A DNA stretch of 64,000 nt from Sindora glabra (Eukaryota; Streptophyta; Magnoliopsida; Fabales; Fabaceae), in assembly GCA_020226215.1 (NCBI GenBank), contig CM035227.1, positions 21,269,866-21,333,865 on the forward strand, in the 5' to 3' direction. A program made the position numbers and the translations under genes. Within the stretch, counting starts at the first letter, position 1. Every line of letters starts with the position of its first letter. Under the pieces are notes generated by a model. It was given only the letters and a program-made list of their open reading frames with translations, did no database searches and was not told the origin of the DNA. This document shows positions 24,233 through 34,778 of the stretch, in pieces.

Positions 24233-25232
24233 TTGAACTATACAAGCATCATTATTTTCATATAATCTTCTTACTTTCTCTTTTTTAGGAATTTAAACCA
24301 CATGCTTTTTAGATATATTAAGTCATTAATCTTAACCAAACATATTTTTTACTTGTCTCATGAATCACTATTATCTTTGCATGATTTGAAGAATTAGCAT
24401 TTATGGTTTGTTTTATTAAATGCCATGATATATATGTACTATATGTAAATAAATAGCTAGTTTGAGTGTGAGCCTTATATGGGTCTAACAAATATCATAC
24501 ATCTGCATAATCAATTAGTTCTATTCCAAACTTATATTAAGAAAATAATTTTATATCTATTGTTCCTTAAAGATAGCGACATATATGTTTAATCCTATTC
24601 TAATGTCTTTAAGTTGAGAAAGAATTATATCTTACTAATAAACTTACCGAAAAAGTAATTTTAGCATATGTGTCATTAACGAGATACATTAATGCACCAA
24701 TTTCTTTAAGATATGATACTTTTGGACTAAGAAGTTTTTTATTTTTCCTTTAAAGCCAAAAAGGGTCTTTGTTAATATCAAGTAAACAAACAACAATTAG
24801 ATACTTAATAGATGTGATTTATCTATATAAAAACAGGATATGACCTTTTTAGTGTAATTAGTTTAGTGGATAAGAAATTAGTCAAATGCTCAATTTGTAA
24901 ATTGAGATAAGATTTTACTTTTCCAACAATTTTCATTTCAAACTCCCTTTTCAACTATTTTATTACCTTTGAGAATTTTTTACAAATTCTAATACTGTTC
25001 AAATAATTAACATATATAACAATTATTACAAATTCATGTTCAAATTTATTTGTAAATACATAAAGACATATAGGATCAATTTTATATCTCACTTTTAATA
25101 AATATTCATTAAGATTATTGTATCACATTCATTTAGATTACTTTAATTCATATAAAGATCTTTATAATTTAATCGAATGCATTTCTCAGGAATTCAAATT
25201 GCACGCTATGAGTATTTTAAATCCTTTAGGAG

Positions 25233-25237
<5 letters not shown>

Positions 25238-25271
<34 letters not shown>
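25238..25271. repeat. (TA)n microsatellite
   Basis: About 34 bp of uninterrupted AT/TA dinucleotides lie inside the decayed copia element. Confidence 0.9.
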
Positions 25272-25273
<2 letters not shown>

Positions 25274-27060
25274 TTATCAAGTTTTACATATAAATAAGTT
25301 GTAACTATATCCATCAGAAGCATATTAAGCTTTTCTTATATTGTTAGGCTAATGAGATATCAACATGTAATTGTGTCCACCACTAAGGAAAATATCTCTT
25401 TGTAATCAATACTAGGCCTTTAAGAAAAATCTTTTTCTACAAGTTGTACTTCATATCTTGCAACTTGATTTTTCTTATTTCATTTTCACATAAAACCTAT
25501 TTGTATCTTATCGACTTTACAATTTTAGGTGTTTGAACCACTAATTGGAAAACCTCATATTTTGAAAGTGAATTCAATTGTACCTAACTTGTTGCTTTCC
25601 ATTTTGTCCAATTATCTTTATATTGACATTCTTCATCTGTCCATAGTTCAAGATCCTTGCTATTTTATATAACATTAAGTACTACATTGTGTGAGAAAAT
25701 ATTATTGACAACTATTTCTTTGTGATTCTATTTTTCTAATATAGAGATATAATTTTTTGATATTTCTTTGTTTTCAACAATCTCAATTGCTTAAACTTTT
25801 TTTGGAAGTTTATTATCAATTATGTTTCAATTCTCTTTAAAAGTATTTCTCTCTTCATTATTTTTCTCATTTATTCCTTCTCTTATGAAGGTTCTTATTT
25901 TTTAAATTAATTTATTTATCATGCTTCAAATGTGCTTTAGATTCATTTGCTATAGCAATATATAGATTGTCTAATTGAGACATCAGTTTGAACTAGAGCA
26001 TTTGCAATGGGAATATATGATTTGGTTGCTTTCTTTAGGTTAGTAAATACATTTAGTAGCTAGTTCACTATTTTTTATAAATGAATAATCTTTTAAACTT
26101 CAAGTTCATATTATTTTATATAAGGATTAATGTGATTTAAAGATAATGTATTCTATGTAACATATTTTTCCAACTACTTATTTTCTCTCTCTAATACTAA
26201 AAAAATATTTTCATTAAAATGTTAATCAAGAAAATGTGTAGTAAAAACATTTGGTGTCATTAGTTTAAGATATTTAATAATTGATATATATATATGTTCC
26301 TAACTTTTTTTAGAACTAATCTTTATTGCGTTGTAGTGGAGTAATTGAAACATATACTTTATTTTAAAAAATTCTTAAATAAGGAATATTTGTCCCTTGA
26401 ACAAAAGTCAATTATAAAGGAAAATATTTATGATAACTTATTAGCCTAATGCATATAAGTATTGCTACATGTGAAATGACATGTTCCTAAGCAAAAATAA
26501 GAATTTTTGTTCTCATTAGCAATGGTCTAGTTATAAATTGGAGGTTTTTAATAAAAGATTTTGTTAAACTATTTTACATATGAACATATGTTATAAAATG
26601 TTCAATAGTTATACTAATTGACATAAAATAATTATTAAAGGCTTTAGATGTGAACTCACTAGTATTATCAAAATATATTCTTTTAATTGGATAAGTAGTA
26701 AATAGTACTTGAATTTAAATTATTTAAGTGAATAATCTAACAAATACAAGGTTGAAAATTGATAATAAATACATATGTGACCATCTTGTAATAGTATTAA
26801 TCAAAATCATAAAATACCTAAACAGTTCATTTGGTAGATGAATAGATCCCCATATGTCAACTTATATTCTTTTAAAAAACATAGGGAATTCAAATCCAAT
26901 TTTAGCTAATGATATTGTATAATTAACTTTCTTTAAAAATACGTAGCACATAAAGATTTATTAGATAGAAAAATCTTCTAATTCTTTAATGGATGACTAT
27001 ATGACTTTTCAAGGAATTTTTTGCATTATTATTAATCGAAGGTGGCCAAATTGATCATGA

Positions 27061-27559
27061 GAAATATAAATCAAGTTAGTAAATTTATAATCATTATTTA
27101 TATTTTATTGCACTAGAGTGTTTATTCACTAAGTTTTAAACTTACTCTTTCATGTATTTTCTTTATAGATACTTAGGTTAATTCAATACCACCACCTTAG
27201 AGTTAAACTCTTAAGAGGATATTCGGTATGCTTTGGGTAACATATGATATTTTGATGTAAATAGGTATTTTGGGTGTTGTTAGGTTAAAGGTAGGAGAGA
27301 AAAAATTTATTTATTTTGAGGTTAGTTAGGCTAGTTTATCATCATGTTCATTAGATTATAAGTAAATTTAACTTTTTTTGTAATTAAATTATATTTTTAC
27401 TGAATGAAATTTTTTTTTCCTTTTAATGCATGTATGCTTTATTATGTTATTGTATAATATGCATTAAATTAAAGGAAACTAGGTAACAAGTCTTACACTA
27501 ATCATGGCTAGAGTTGGATCACGATAGGATCACTCAAGATCTTTAAAATAATATGAAAG
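27061..27559. other. Spacer between two copia remnants
   Basis: No coding sequence was recognised. An imperfect palindrome (CTTTTAATGCAT...ATGCATTAAATTAAAGG) lies at about 27420-27476. It could be a small MITE or a hairpin. Confidence 0.35.
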
Positions 27560-28442
27560 ATCAGTAATTTCAAATAATTACATTGTATATTTAGAGGAAA
27601 ATGAGATTGAAAATTATCCAATCACATTTTTTCCAAGTCATAAAAGATAAAGAATCCATTAAGTGGATGGAAATTATGAAAGATGAAATGACTTCCATGA
27701 ACAATAACAAAGTTTGGAATTAGTCATATTACCTGATGAAATCATCTTATTTTATTGTAGAGGAGTATTTAAAATAAAAAGAGAATTCATAGGAAATATT
27801 AGCAAATATATTGCTAGATTTGTTAGTAAAGAATTTATTTAAAGAAAAATGATCCTTTAAAATATTTTGTGATAATTCTATTATTATTTTTTCTCTAATA
27901 ACAATGAATGCTCAAGTAAATCAAAGCATATAAAGTTAAAATATTTTCTTATTCATAAAAGGTTAAAGAGAAGAAAATATTTGATAACCATATCAATACA
28001 AAATCAATAATAGTGGATCTCATTATTAAAGCATTAGCACTTAAAATTTTATTGATCATGGGTTGTTTATAGGATTAACCAATAATATATAATTTTGTGA
28101 AAAACTCATTTTAGTTGTATTCCATTATATCCAAGAGCACATTATGTGGAATAAAAGTTAATATTTTATATTTTTGATATTAAATTTGAACCATAGTATT
28201 AACATTATAGAAAAATTCAAATTGAACATAAAAGAAAATGGTTCGTTTGAACATAATATGCATATAGGTTCATATTCTTAGTGATGCATGAAAAGAATTA
28301 TATCTTTGATAGGTAAAAAAATGTTATGATCCATACTAGTAATAGATTTAGAAAAGTATAGTTAATTGTTAAAGTTAATAATGTGGCAATCATTTTGAAA
28401 TCCATAAAAGTTTTCATGTAACCATTGGACTAAGTGGGAGAA

Positions 28443-29491
28443 TGTTAGAATTAGTATCTTTTATGACCATATAAAAAGTGTCATCACTTGAGTTAAATCC
28501 TATTAATTATTGTAACCACTATATATTAAGATTATAATTAAATTATATTAAGTACGTGATTAAATTCTATTAATTATAGGGATTAAATCCCACTAAATGA
28601 GGTTAATTCCTATTAAATATATAATTAAATTCTATTAATTATAGGTTTAAATCTTATTAAGTATATGATTAAATCCTATTAAATATTTAATTAAATCCTA
28701 TTAATTATTATTTATTAAATATATTAAATTACTCATTTATTTACTAAATAATAATGACCATAATTGTGTAACTCACATAATAAATAATAAAGTCGTATTA
28801 AGGTGGATTAATGTTCATTAACCAAGGTTAAAGGAAATATTTCATATTTCTTTTATAAGAGAAATGAGTAATGAGTAATTTTGCCACTTAAATGATCATT
28901 TGAAATAATGAAATAAAATTTCTTAATTTAATTTAATATTATTTGAAAACTCATAACTTTTTAACAGGTTAAATCATTTGAAGTTTTAAGCTCTTCTTCT
29001 CTCTTTCTAGTCACTATACCAAAAACTCTTAATCTTTTTTTCCACTTATCATATAAAAAATTCACCGATACCATAAGTTGAAGATAAGCTAGATTTGAGA
29101 AGTCCCCATTGCTTAACAGTACCACTAAAATAACTAGAAGAGTAAAGAAAGGAAAAATCAAAGTGTTAATTATGTTTTAACTTTTATTCTTCATTATATG
29201 CTTCTAAACTTTGTGCAAGATCTCAATTTTTATGGCTCAAAGGTATATTTTCTCAACTTATGTGGTTGTTTTATAGTTTATGAAAATGAAAAGATGGTAA
29301 GATATTTATTTAATCTTCCATATAATGTTATTAAAATTTTCAATTATATTTATGAATTATGAGATGTCTAACATCCATGTATATGTTCTCATAATTTTTC
29401 CTAATACAATATCCTCACACATGTAGTTTACTTATTATAAAATTTTATGATTTTATCAAAAGAAGTGAATTTCATGTATAATTTTCCAACA
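28443..29491 (+). repeat. 3' LTR of the plus-strand copia remnant
   Basis: The LTR starts TGTTAGAA right after the polypurine tract and ends TTCCAACA, giving TG...CA ends with a short inverted repeat (1049 bp). The right end is inferred from this match. A TTTATAAGAG box near 28851 is a plausible promoter. Confidence 0.6.
28486..28735 (+). repeat. Degenerate minisatellite in the LTR
   Basis: About ten imperfect copies of a unit close to GATTAAATCCTATTAATTATA occur here, with variable 20-40 bp spacing. Confidence 0.7.
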
Positions 29492-29494
29492 TTG

Positions 29495-29910
29495 CTTTGT
29501 GGTTAGTGTTTGATTCAAACTCTATAGTTTTTATTTTTAATAAAATTTTAACATGATGGCCATAAAAATTATAATTGTCTAAAAATTTTGTATATATTGA
29601 ATATATATATTAAATTATAATTTCATATTTTAAAATTATTGAAATTTTTTTAAAATATATATATATTTTCATTTAAGAGTTATAATCTCTTTCATACACT
29701 ATAATTTCTTTTCATTAAATTTAGGAAATGTGAACTTTCTCAACTATAATGGATATTATGAAATGCCAAGTTCATAGCATTTGCCACACAAGAATTGGTA
29801 ATGTTAATTTATATTCAATTATTCATTTATATTCACTTTCATTTTAATATATTCATTTCCATCCATGGATAAATGTAGGTTGATTCATTACTAATCTATA
29901 GTTAAGTTAG
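29495..29910 (+). repeat. Left copy of ~430-bp direct repeat
   Basis: This is a diverged direct repeat of 31598-32075. Shared words include GGTTAG, AAAATT-ATCATGRTGGYCATAAAA, TATTGAATATATAT and TTTTAATATATT. It begins next to the copia LTR end at 29491. Confidence 0.65.
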
Positions 29911-30028
29911 TGCATTAAATAAACTAATATTTTATAAAAAAAGATATTATATTAAAATATCTTTATAATTAATATAAATTTAAAATTATTCTTCTGAATA
30001 AGCTATCATGACATCTTTATCCTTATAC

Positions 30029-31528
30029 AGTGATGTTTAGTTCATGATATTTTTCCTAAATTTTAAAAATGTTTTAAGAGAATGTATAATTTTTATGTTT
30101 GGTTCAACTTTTAAAATAATATGTTTTAACTTAATATTCTCCTAAAATATTCTAATAGGGAAGTAAGTATCCTATTTTCTTATGATATGAGGATGTTTTA
30201 GTAATATAAATAGACTATTTTAACTACTATTTCATTAAGGCCTTATTACTATTCATACTTTATTTCACTACCACATACTATAATTGATTAGTGCTAACCA
30301 CTATCAACTACCATTAACTACTACCCTCTATAAAAAATCACTAGCCACCAACCACCACTACTAAGTATCATTAACCACTATCTTCCACTAAAATTCATCG
30401 ATTACCAACTACCATCATTATTGCCACTAGTCATTGGGAGCCATTATTAACGACCATCATCAACTACCATCTATCATAGTTAATTACCTTCACTACGACT
30501 CATTACTAGTGACCTTTGTCATCCATTACCCACAATTAGCCACCATCTATCACAGGTGACTATCGTCGCCACCATTGATTATTGGTAACCTTTATTGATC
30601 ACTACCTACAACTAGTAACCACTTTTAATCTTTTTTTACTATCATCTATTATTAATGGCCACCACTGTCATTTATCATCAGTAATTGTTGTTGTTAGGAG
30701 TGTAAAATGGACGAACCAAACCGGATATTGATCAATCCGTTTTAGCCCGGTCCATTTAGATCCAGTTCGTATTACCCGTAAAAAAATGGATCAAATGTTA
30801 AGGAGTCCGTATCTAGTCCATATCCTTAAGTCTGTGTACCGGTTCGTATCCGATTCGGTCCGTCCATTTTACACCCCTAACAACAGCAATTACTGATGAT
30901 GAATGATAGCGGATTTTAATCACGGACCGGTCCATATCATCTGTGAAAAAATGAACTAAATTTTAGGTAATCAAAGTCCGTTAAAACCCACGGAGTCAGC
31001 GGACCAGTTGGCAGACTTTGGTCCATTTTACACCCCTAGCTGTTGTTGCCCATCTACCACTAATAACTATCATTAATCACCATCCATTACGGATGATCAT
31101 TGTTAATACTAACTGCTAATGATCTTTATCTGTTACCATCCACAATCAATACAATTGTTAAGTACCACTGACTACCGGTTACCACCTACTATGGGTGACT
31201 ACCATCGCCCTCATCTATTGTTAGTAGTTTTTGTCGATCGTCACCTATCACTGAAAACCATCATTGGCCATTACACATTATTGATTTCTTCTAACCACTT
31301 TCCGCCACCATTGATTACTTAATTTTTAATAAGGATATCTTTTATAGTTTAATAATATTTTTAAAAGATATAAATTAATTAAAATATAATATTATAATAT
31401 TCTTAGATATACTTTTAAAAGAATTAACCATGATAATGTCATATTTTCAAAAATTAGATTTTTGAGAATCACATTCTTAAAATATTAAAGTTTTTGATAA
31501 TATACAATTCTCTGAACCAAACACTACA
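30029..31528. mobile_element. PIF/Harbinger-like non-autonomous element with ACC/TCA-rich core
   Basis: This 1.5-kb element has end sequences AGTGATGTTTAGTTCA and TGTAGTGTTTGGTTCA, which align with each other and with the MITE at 11289-11627. The flanking trinucleotides are TAC and TAT, an imperfect target duplication. Most of the interior (about 30240-31320) is a degenerate array of ACC, ATC and TCA triplets on the plus strand. A 344-bp hAT-like element is nested at 30695-31038. No transposase frame is present. Confidence 0.6.
30695..31038. mobile_element. hAT-like MITE with internal inverted copy of its own end
   Basis: The terminal inverted repeats are TAGGAGTGTAAAATGGAC and its complement GTCCATTTTACACCCCTA. 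The 8-bp flanks GTTGTTGT (30687-30694) and GCTGTTGT (31039-31046) differ at one base, which fits a hAT target duplication. Inside, 30861-30907 is an inverted copy of the left TIR plus about 25 bp of the host flank (the CAGTAATTG-TGTTGTT region). Confidence 0.65.
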
Positions 31529-31597
31529 TATATGTTATGATATCTATTCAAAAAAGAAGTGAGGTAGATTATGCTCTAAATTTAAGAAGTGTGGTAT

Positions 31598-32075
31598 ATG
31601 GTTAGGGCTTGGTTTCATACACTAAATTTTTAGATCTTTTGATAAAATTCATCATGGTGGTCATAAAAGTTATAATTTTTAATGAAAAATTATAACTATA
31701 TATGAATTTCGTATGTATTGAATATATATTAAATTAAAATTTCATCCTTTCAAATTATAGAAAGATTTTTTTTAAAAATTTCTATCTTCACACAAGAGTT
31801 GCAATCCTTTTTATATACCTGGTGAATTTTTTTCATAAAATTTAGGAGATGCGAGATTTCTTAAGTATAACAAACATTGTGAAACAATTTGCGAGTGAAA
31901 ATAAAGCGAAACTTAACAACATAATTGACAGGTGCATAATATGTGTTAAATTGGAGTCTATAATTGGGATTTATATTCATTTATTTTTTCATATTTATCC
32001 TTATTTTAATATATTTATATTCATTTATATTAACTTTAAAATAAATGTGCATTAGATCATTATTAATTTATCAAA
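31598..32075 (+). repeat. Right copy of ~430-bp direct repeat
   Basis: This is the partner of 29495-29910, about 2.1 kb away in the same orientation. The Harbinger-like element lies between the copies. The ends do not look like LTR termini. Confidence 0.65.
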
Positions 32076-33592
32076 ATAAAATAAGTAACCATATCTATTC
32101 CCTTAAAAAATAGTTATTTGTATTAATCTTATTTTAATAGTATATAAGAAATTAAATTAAAAATAAATTTAAATATACACATTAATTCCTAAGAGAACTT
32201 TATATAAAAAAGTAATATCAAATATTATTGTTGTTAAATATTTATATAATTTATTTCTTTTAATACTTTCAATTTTATTATAATTTCAAATTGGAATTGA
32301 ATAAATTTTATTTTAATGTAGAATGATATTAAAATATTTGGTCAACTATATTTAATGTTGAGACAATTCTAAGAAATATGATACTATTTGTACTATTAAA
32401 AATTATGATTTTAAAAGAGGAGGTGAAAATATAATTAAAAAATATAGTAATACAAATTGATTTTAAAATTGTGATCTTAAATGTAAAATAGTGATAAAAA
32501 ATAAAAAATAAAAAATAATAATAATTCAATAAATTAATTAATTATATATTCAAAGTAATTAGATTATCAACAATCAACCCATTTTACATTTACCCTAATC
32601 CATCGAATTTCCTTGCATCCCATCATCAAATTCAAAGGGACCCCCACCCCCCCCCCCCCAAACAAATCAAATTCAAAGTGGAAATTCGGAAATTACCTGT
32701 GATATTGTAATAGAATTCAACGCCAACTTACCATCTCATCTTTACAAATGCCTTACATCTTATCTTTACAAATGCCTTTTGATGTGGGGTTAGGGATGGA
32801 AGAGTTTGACCGAATGATGAATTTTTTAGGGTAAGTTTAATTAATTTTCCCAGACTTCCTTATTTTATTCAAATTCAATCTTATTAAATAATATGGTCAA
32901 ATCAGTTACATTTCTCGGTCTGTTTTAAAAATAATAATAATTGTGTGGGTCCAATTATAGAAGAAGTCAAAAAGACTAATCCTTACTTCTTCTCAATGCG
33001 ATATCTTCTTGAAGATGACATTTTGTACTTGGAAAAAATTTCATCATTTATCTAAAATGCCATTCAAATTTATTTATTTTTATTTCAAAGAGAATATTCC
33101 TAAATTCACATTTATTTTGATAATAAAAATTCTATAGATATTACAATTGAAAATTTAAATTAAGTTAAATTTTTTTTTATAATCATTGTATAGATATTTA
33201 TAAATCTAGTGCATCATTCTAATTTTAATAATAATTCTTAATTTATATTTAAATTTTATTTCAGATTCCATTCTTAAAATCATAACATTATTATTTTAAT
33301 AATGACATGAGATATTTATATATATATTAATTATAATTATAATATTTAAAATTTAAATTTGACTTGTGGGTTGTATGCCATTAAAAAGGATTAGTATCAC
33401 GTCATTAAAAATAAAAATAATTAATTTTTTTTATTAAATATAAATGACTTTTTGACGATTTTTTTGTGAGGTGATCTTGGACAAAAATACTTGCAATAGA
33501 TAACTATCATAAGATAAGGTAATTTAAAACAATTTGTTTATAAAACGAGTAGATCAAAATTAAATTTATGTATTTTACCAGAAAATTAAATT

Positions 33593-33596
<4 letters not shown>
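32076..33596. other. AT-rich intergenic DNA
   Basis: No gene was recognised. It holds a C-run at 32647-32659 between two copies of CAAATTCAAAG, and the two-copy tandem repeat listed next. Confidence 0.45.
32732..32779 (+). repeat. Two-copy 24-bp tandem repeat
   Basis: Two adjacent 24-bp units contain ATCTTTACAAATGCCTT and differ at very few positions. Confidence 0.85.
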
Positions 33597-33676
<80 letters not shown>

Positions 33677-33711
33677 AGCGCGCGTGCGTGCGTGTGCGTG
33701 TGCGTGCGCGC
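33597..33711. repeat. Compound (TA)32(TG)8 plus CG/TG-rich microsatellite
   Basis: TA dinucleotides run from 33597 to 33660, then TG from 33661 to 33676, then an alternating G(C/T)G-rich stretch to 33711. The whole block is alternating purine-pyrimidine. It lies about 1.1 kb upstream of the PUF start codon. Confidence 0.95.
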
Positions 33712-33951
33712 AGGAGAAAAATTTTAATTTTTGCATGCATTATTTCTTCTATATAAATTTAACTGAAGCAAATTAAATTTTGGAGGTACATCTTTACAAG
33801 TTTCACAATTCATCGTAGATGGCTAAGAATTTTCTGAGGATGGATCATCTACTTTTGATTACATTTAAAATGTGGATTAACCAAACCATTATCACATCAT
33901 AATATAATTAACCAAAACTTATTTTAATTTTATAAAATTTTTCATATAACA

Positions 33952-33953
<2 letters not shown>

Positions 33954-34021
<68 letters not shown>
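33954..34021. repeat. (TA)n microsatellite
   Basis: About 68 bp of pure TA repeat lies about 760 bp upstream of the PUF gene start codon. Confidence 0.95.
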
Positions 34022-34026
<5 letters not shown>

Positions 34027-34778
34027 TTAAAACATCGATTAATCAAACTAACCCAATTGACCATTCAATTAATCAATATCATTAATTGACACACTAATTG
34101 AATTAGAGAACAGGTAAATTTTAATTATAATAATTAATAGATAAATTAAAAATATTTTATAAATATTTAGATAAATAAACATTTATAAAAATTTTGATTT
34201 TGATTTGATTTGGCTTATTTGAAATAAGCATATTTTCTTTTTTTAAGAAAAAGAGATAAATATATATAGTTTCAATTCAAAATAATCAGACCAGATATTA
34301 TCTTTATATTTGTGCATTATTTATCTCATTATGTTAAAATAAAAATTATCAAAAAAAAAAAAGTGGGAAGAATTTCACAGCAACTAGGGTGAAAGGGACG
34401 GAGCATTACTTTGACGCTAAGTCGTCAACGAGGGTCCACTTTTTGAGGTGCACAGACAGACGCCGCGTACTCACAGAGGGCTTTGCTCTCTCACGTTTCG
34501 GCTTCAACGCATGAAAAATTGCCATATATTGCATGCAGAATCACAGTCATACTATGACTCTCCTCTTACTATCTCTTCCCCCTAACTTGTCTCACACTCT
34601 CCTTCTCACCCTTTCTTCTTTGAAAAATCCCGATTTTTTCCAATTTCTTTCTTTCTCCAAAATTAATTAATAAATTCACTTCCTCCCTCTTTAAAAACCC
34701 TTTTCCTAAACCCTCTTTCTTTCGTCTTCCCAAACCACATTCGCCGTCCTCGGCCTGATTCTTCCTTAATCTGCCGTG
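34022..34778 (+). promoter_or_regulatory. Promoter and 5' leader of the PUF gene
   Basis: AT-rich to about 34360, then less AT-rich. A pyrimidine-rich block (34559-34740) just before the ATG fits a plant Y-patch or 5' UTR. It contains two AAACCCT-type telobox-like motifs (about 34695 and 34708). A weak TATATT lies at about 34525. No strong TATA box was seen, as is common for housekeeping plant genes. Confidence 0.5.

Larger units (their letters stand above)
23347..27060 (-). mobile_element. Decayed Ty1/copia element, minus strand
   Basis: On the minus strand, integrase similarity lies at about 26000-26990 (words FRYFM near 26808 and DNTSEFTS near 26650). Next comes heavily decayed RT sequence and then the RNase H end (24038-24232, with GDRRKHIS and NLANLFMKAL). 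Integrase before RT is the Ty1/copia order. The 3' LTR follows at 23347-23648. No 5' LTR or gag was found on the right, so the element is probably truncated near 27060. A (TA)n tract interrupts it at 25238-25271. The right boundary is approximate. Confidence 0.75.
27560..29491 (+). mobile_element. Decayed Ty1/copia remnant, plus strand, with 3' LTR
   Basis: The start of a copia RT is visible at about 27655-27830 (KWMEIMKDEM at 27661-27690). The sequence then jumps to the RNase H end at about 27910-28060 (SKSKHIKLKYF), so most of RT/RNase H is deleted. The typical AAGTGGGAGAA polypurine tract at 28432-28442 leads directly into an LTR. No 5' LTR was found. Its orientation is opposite to the neighbouring copia remnant. 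Confidence 0.72.
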
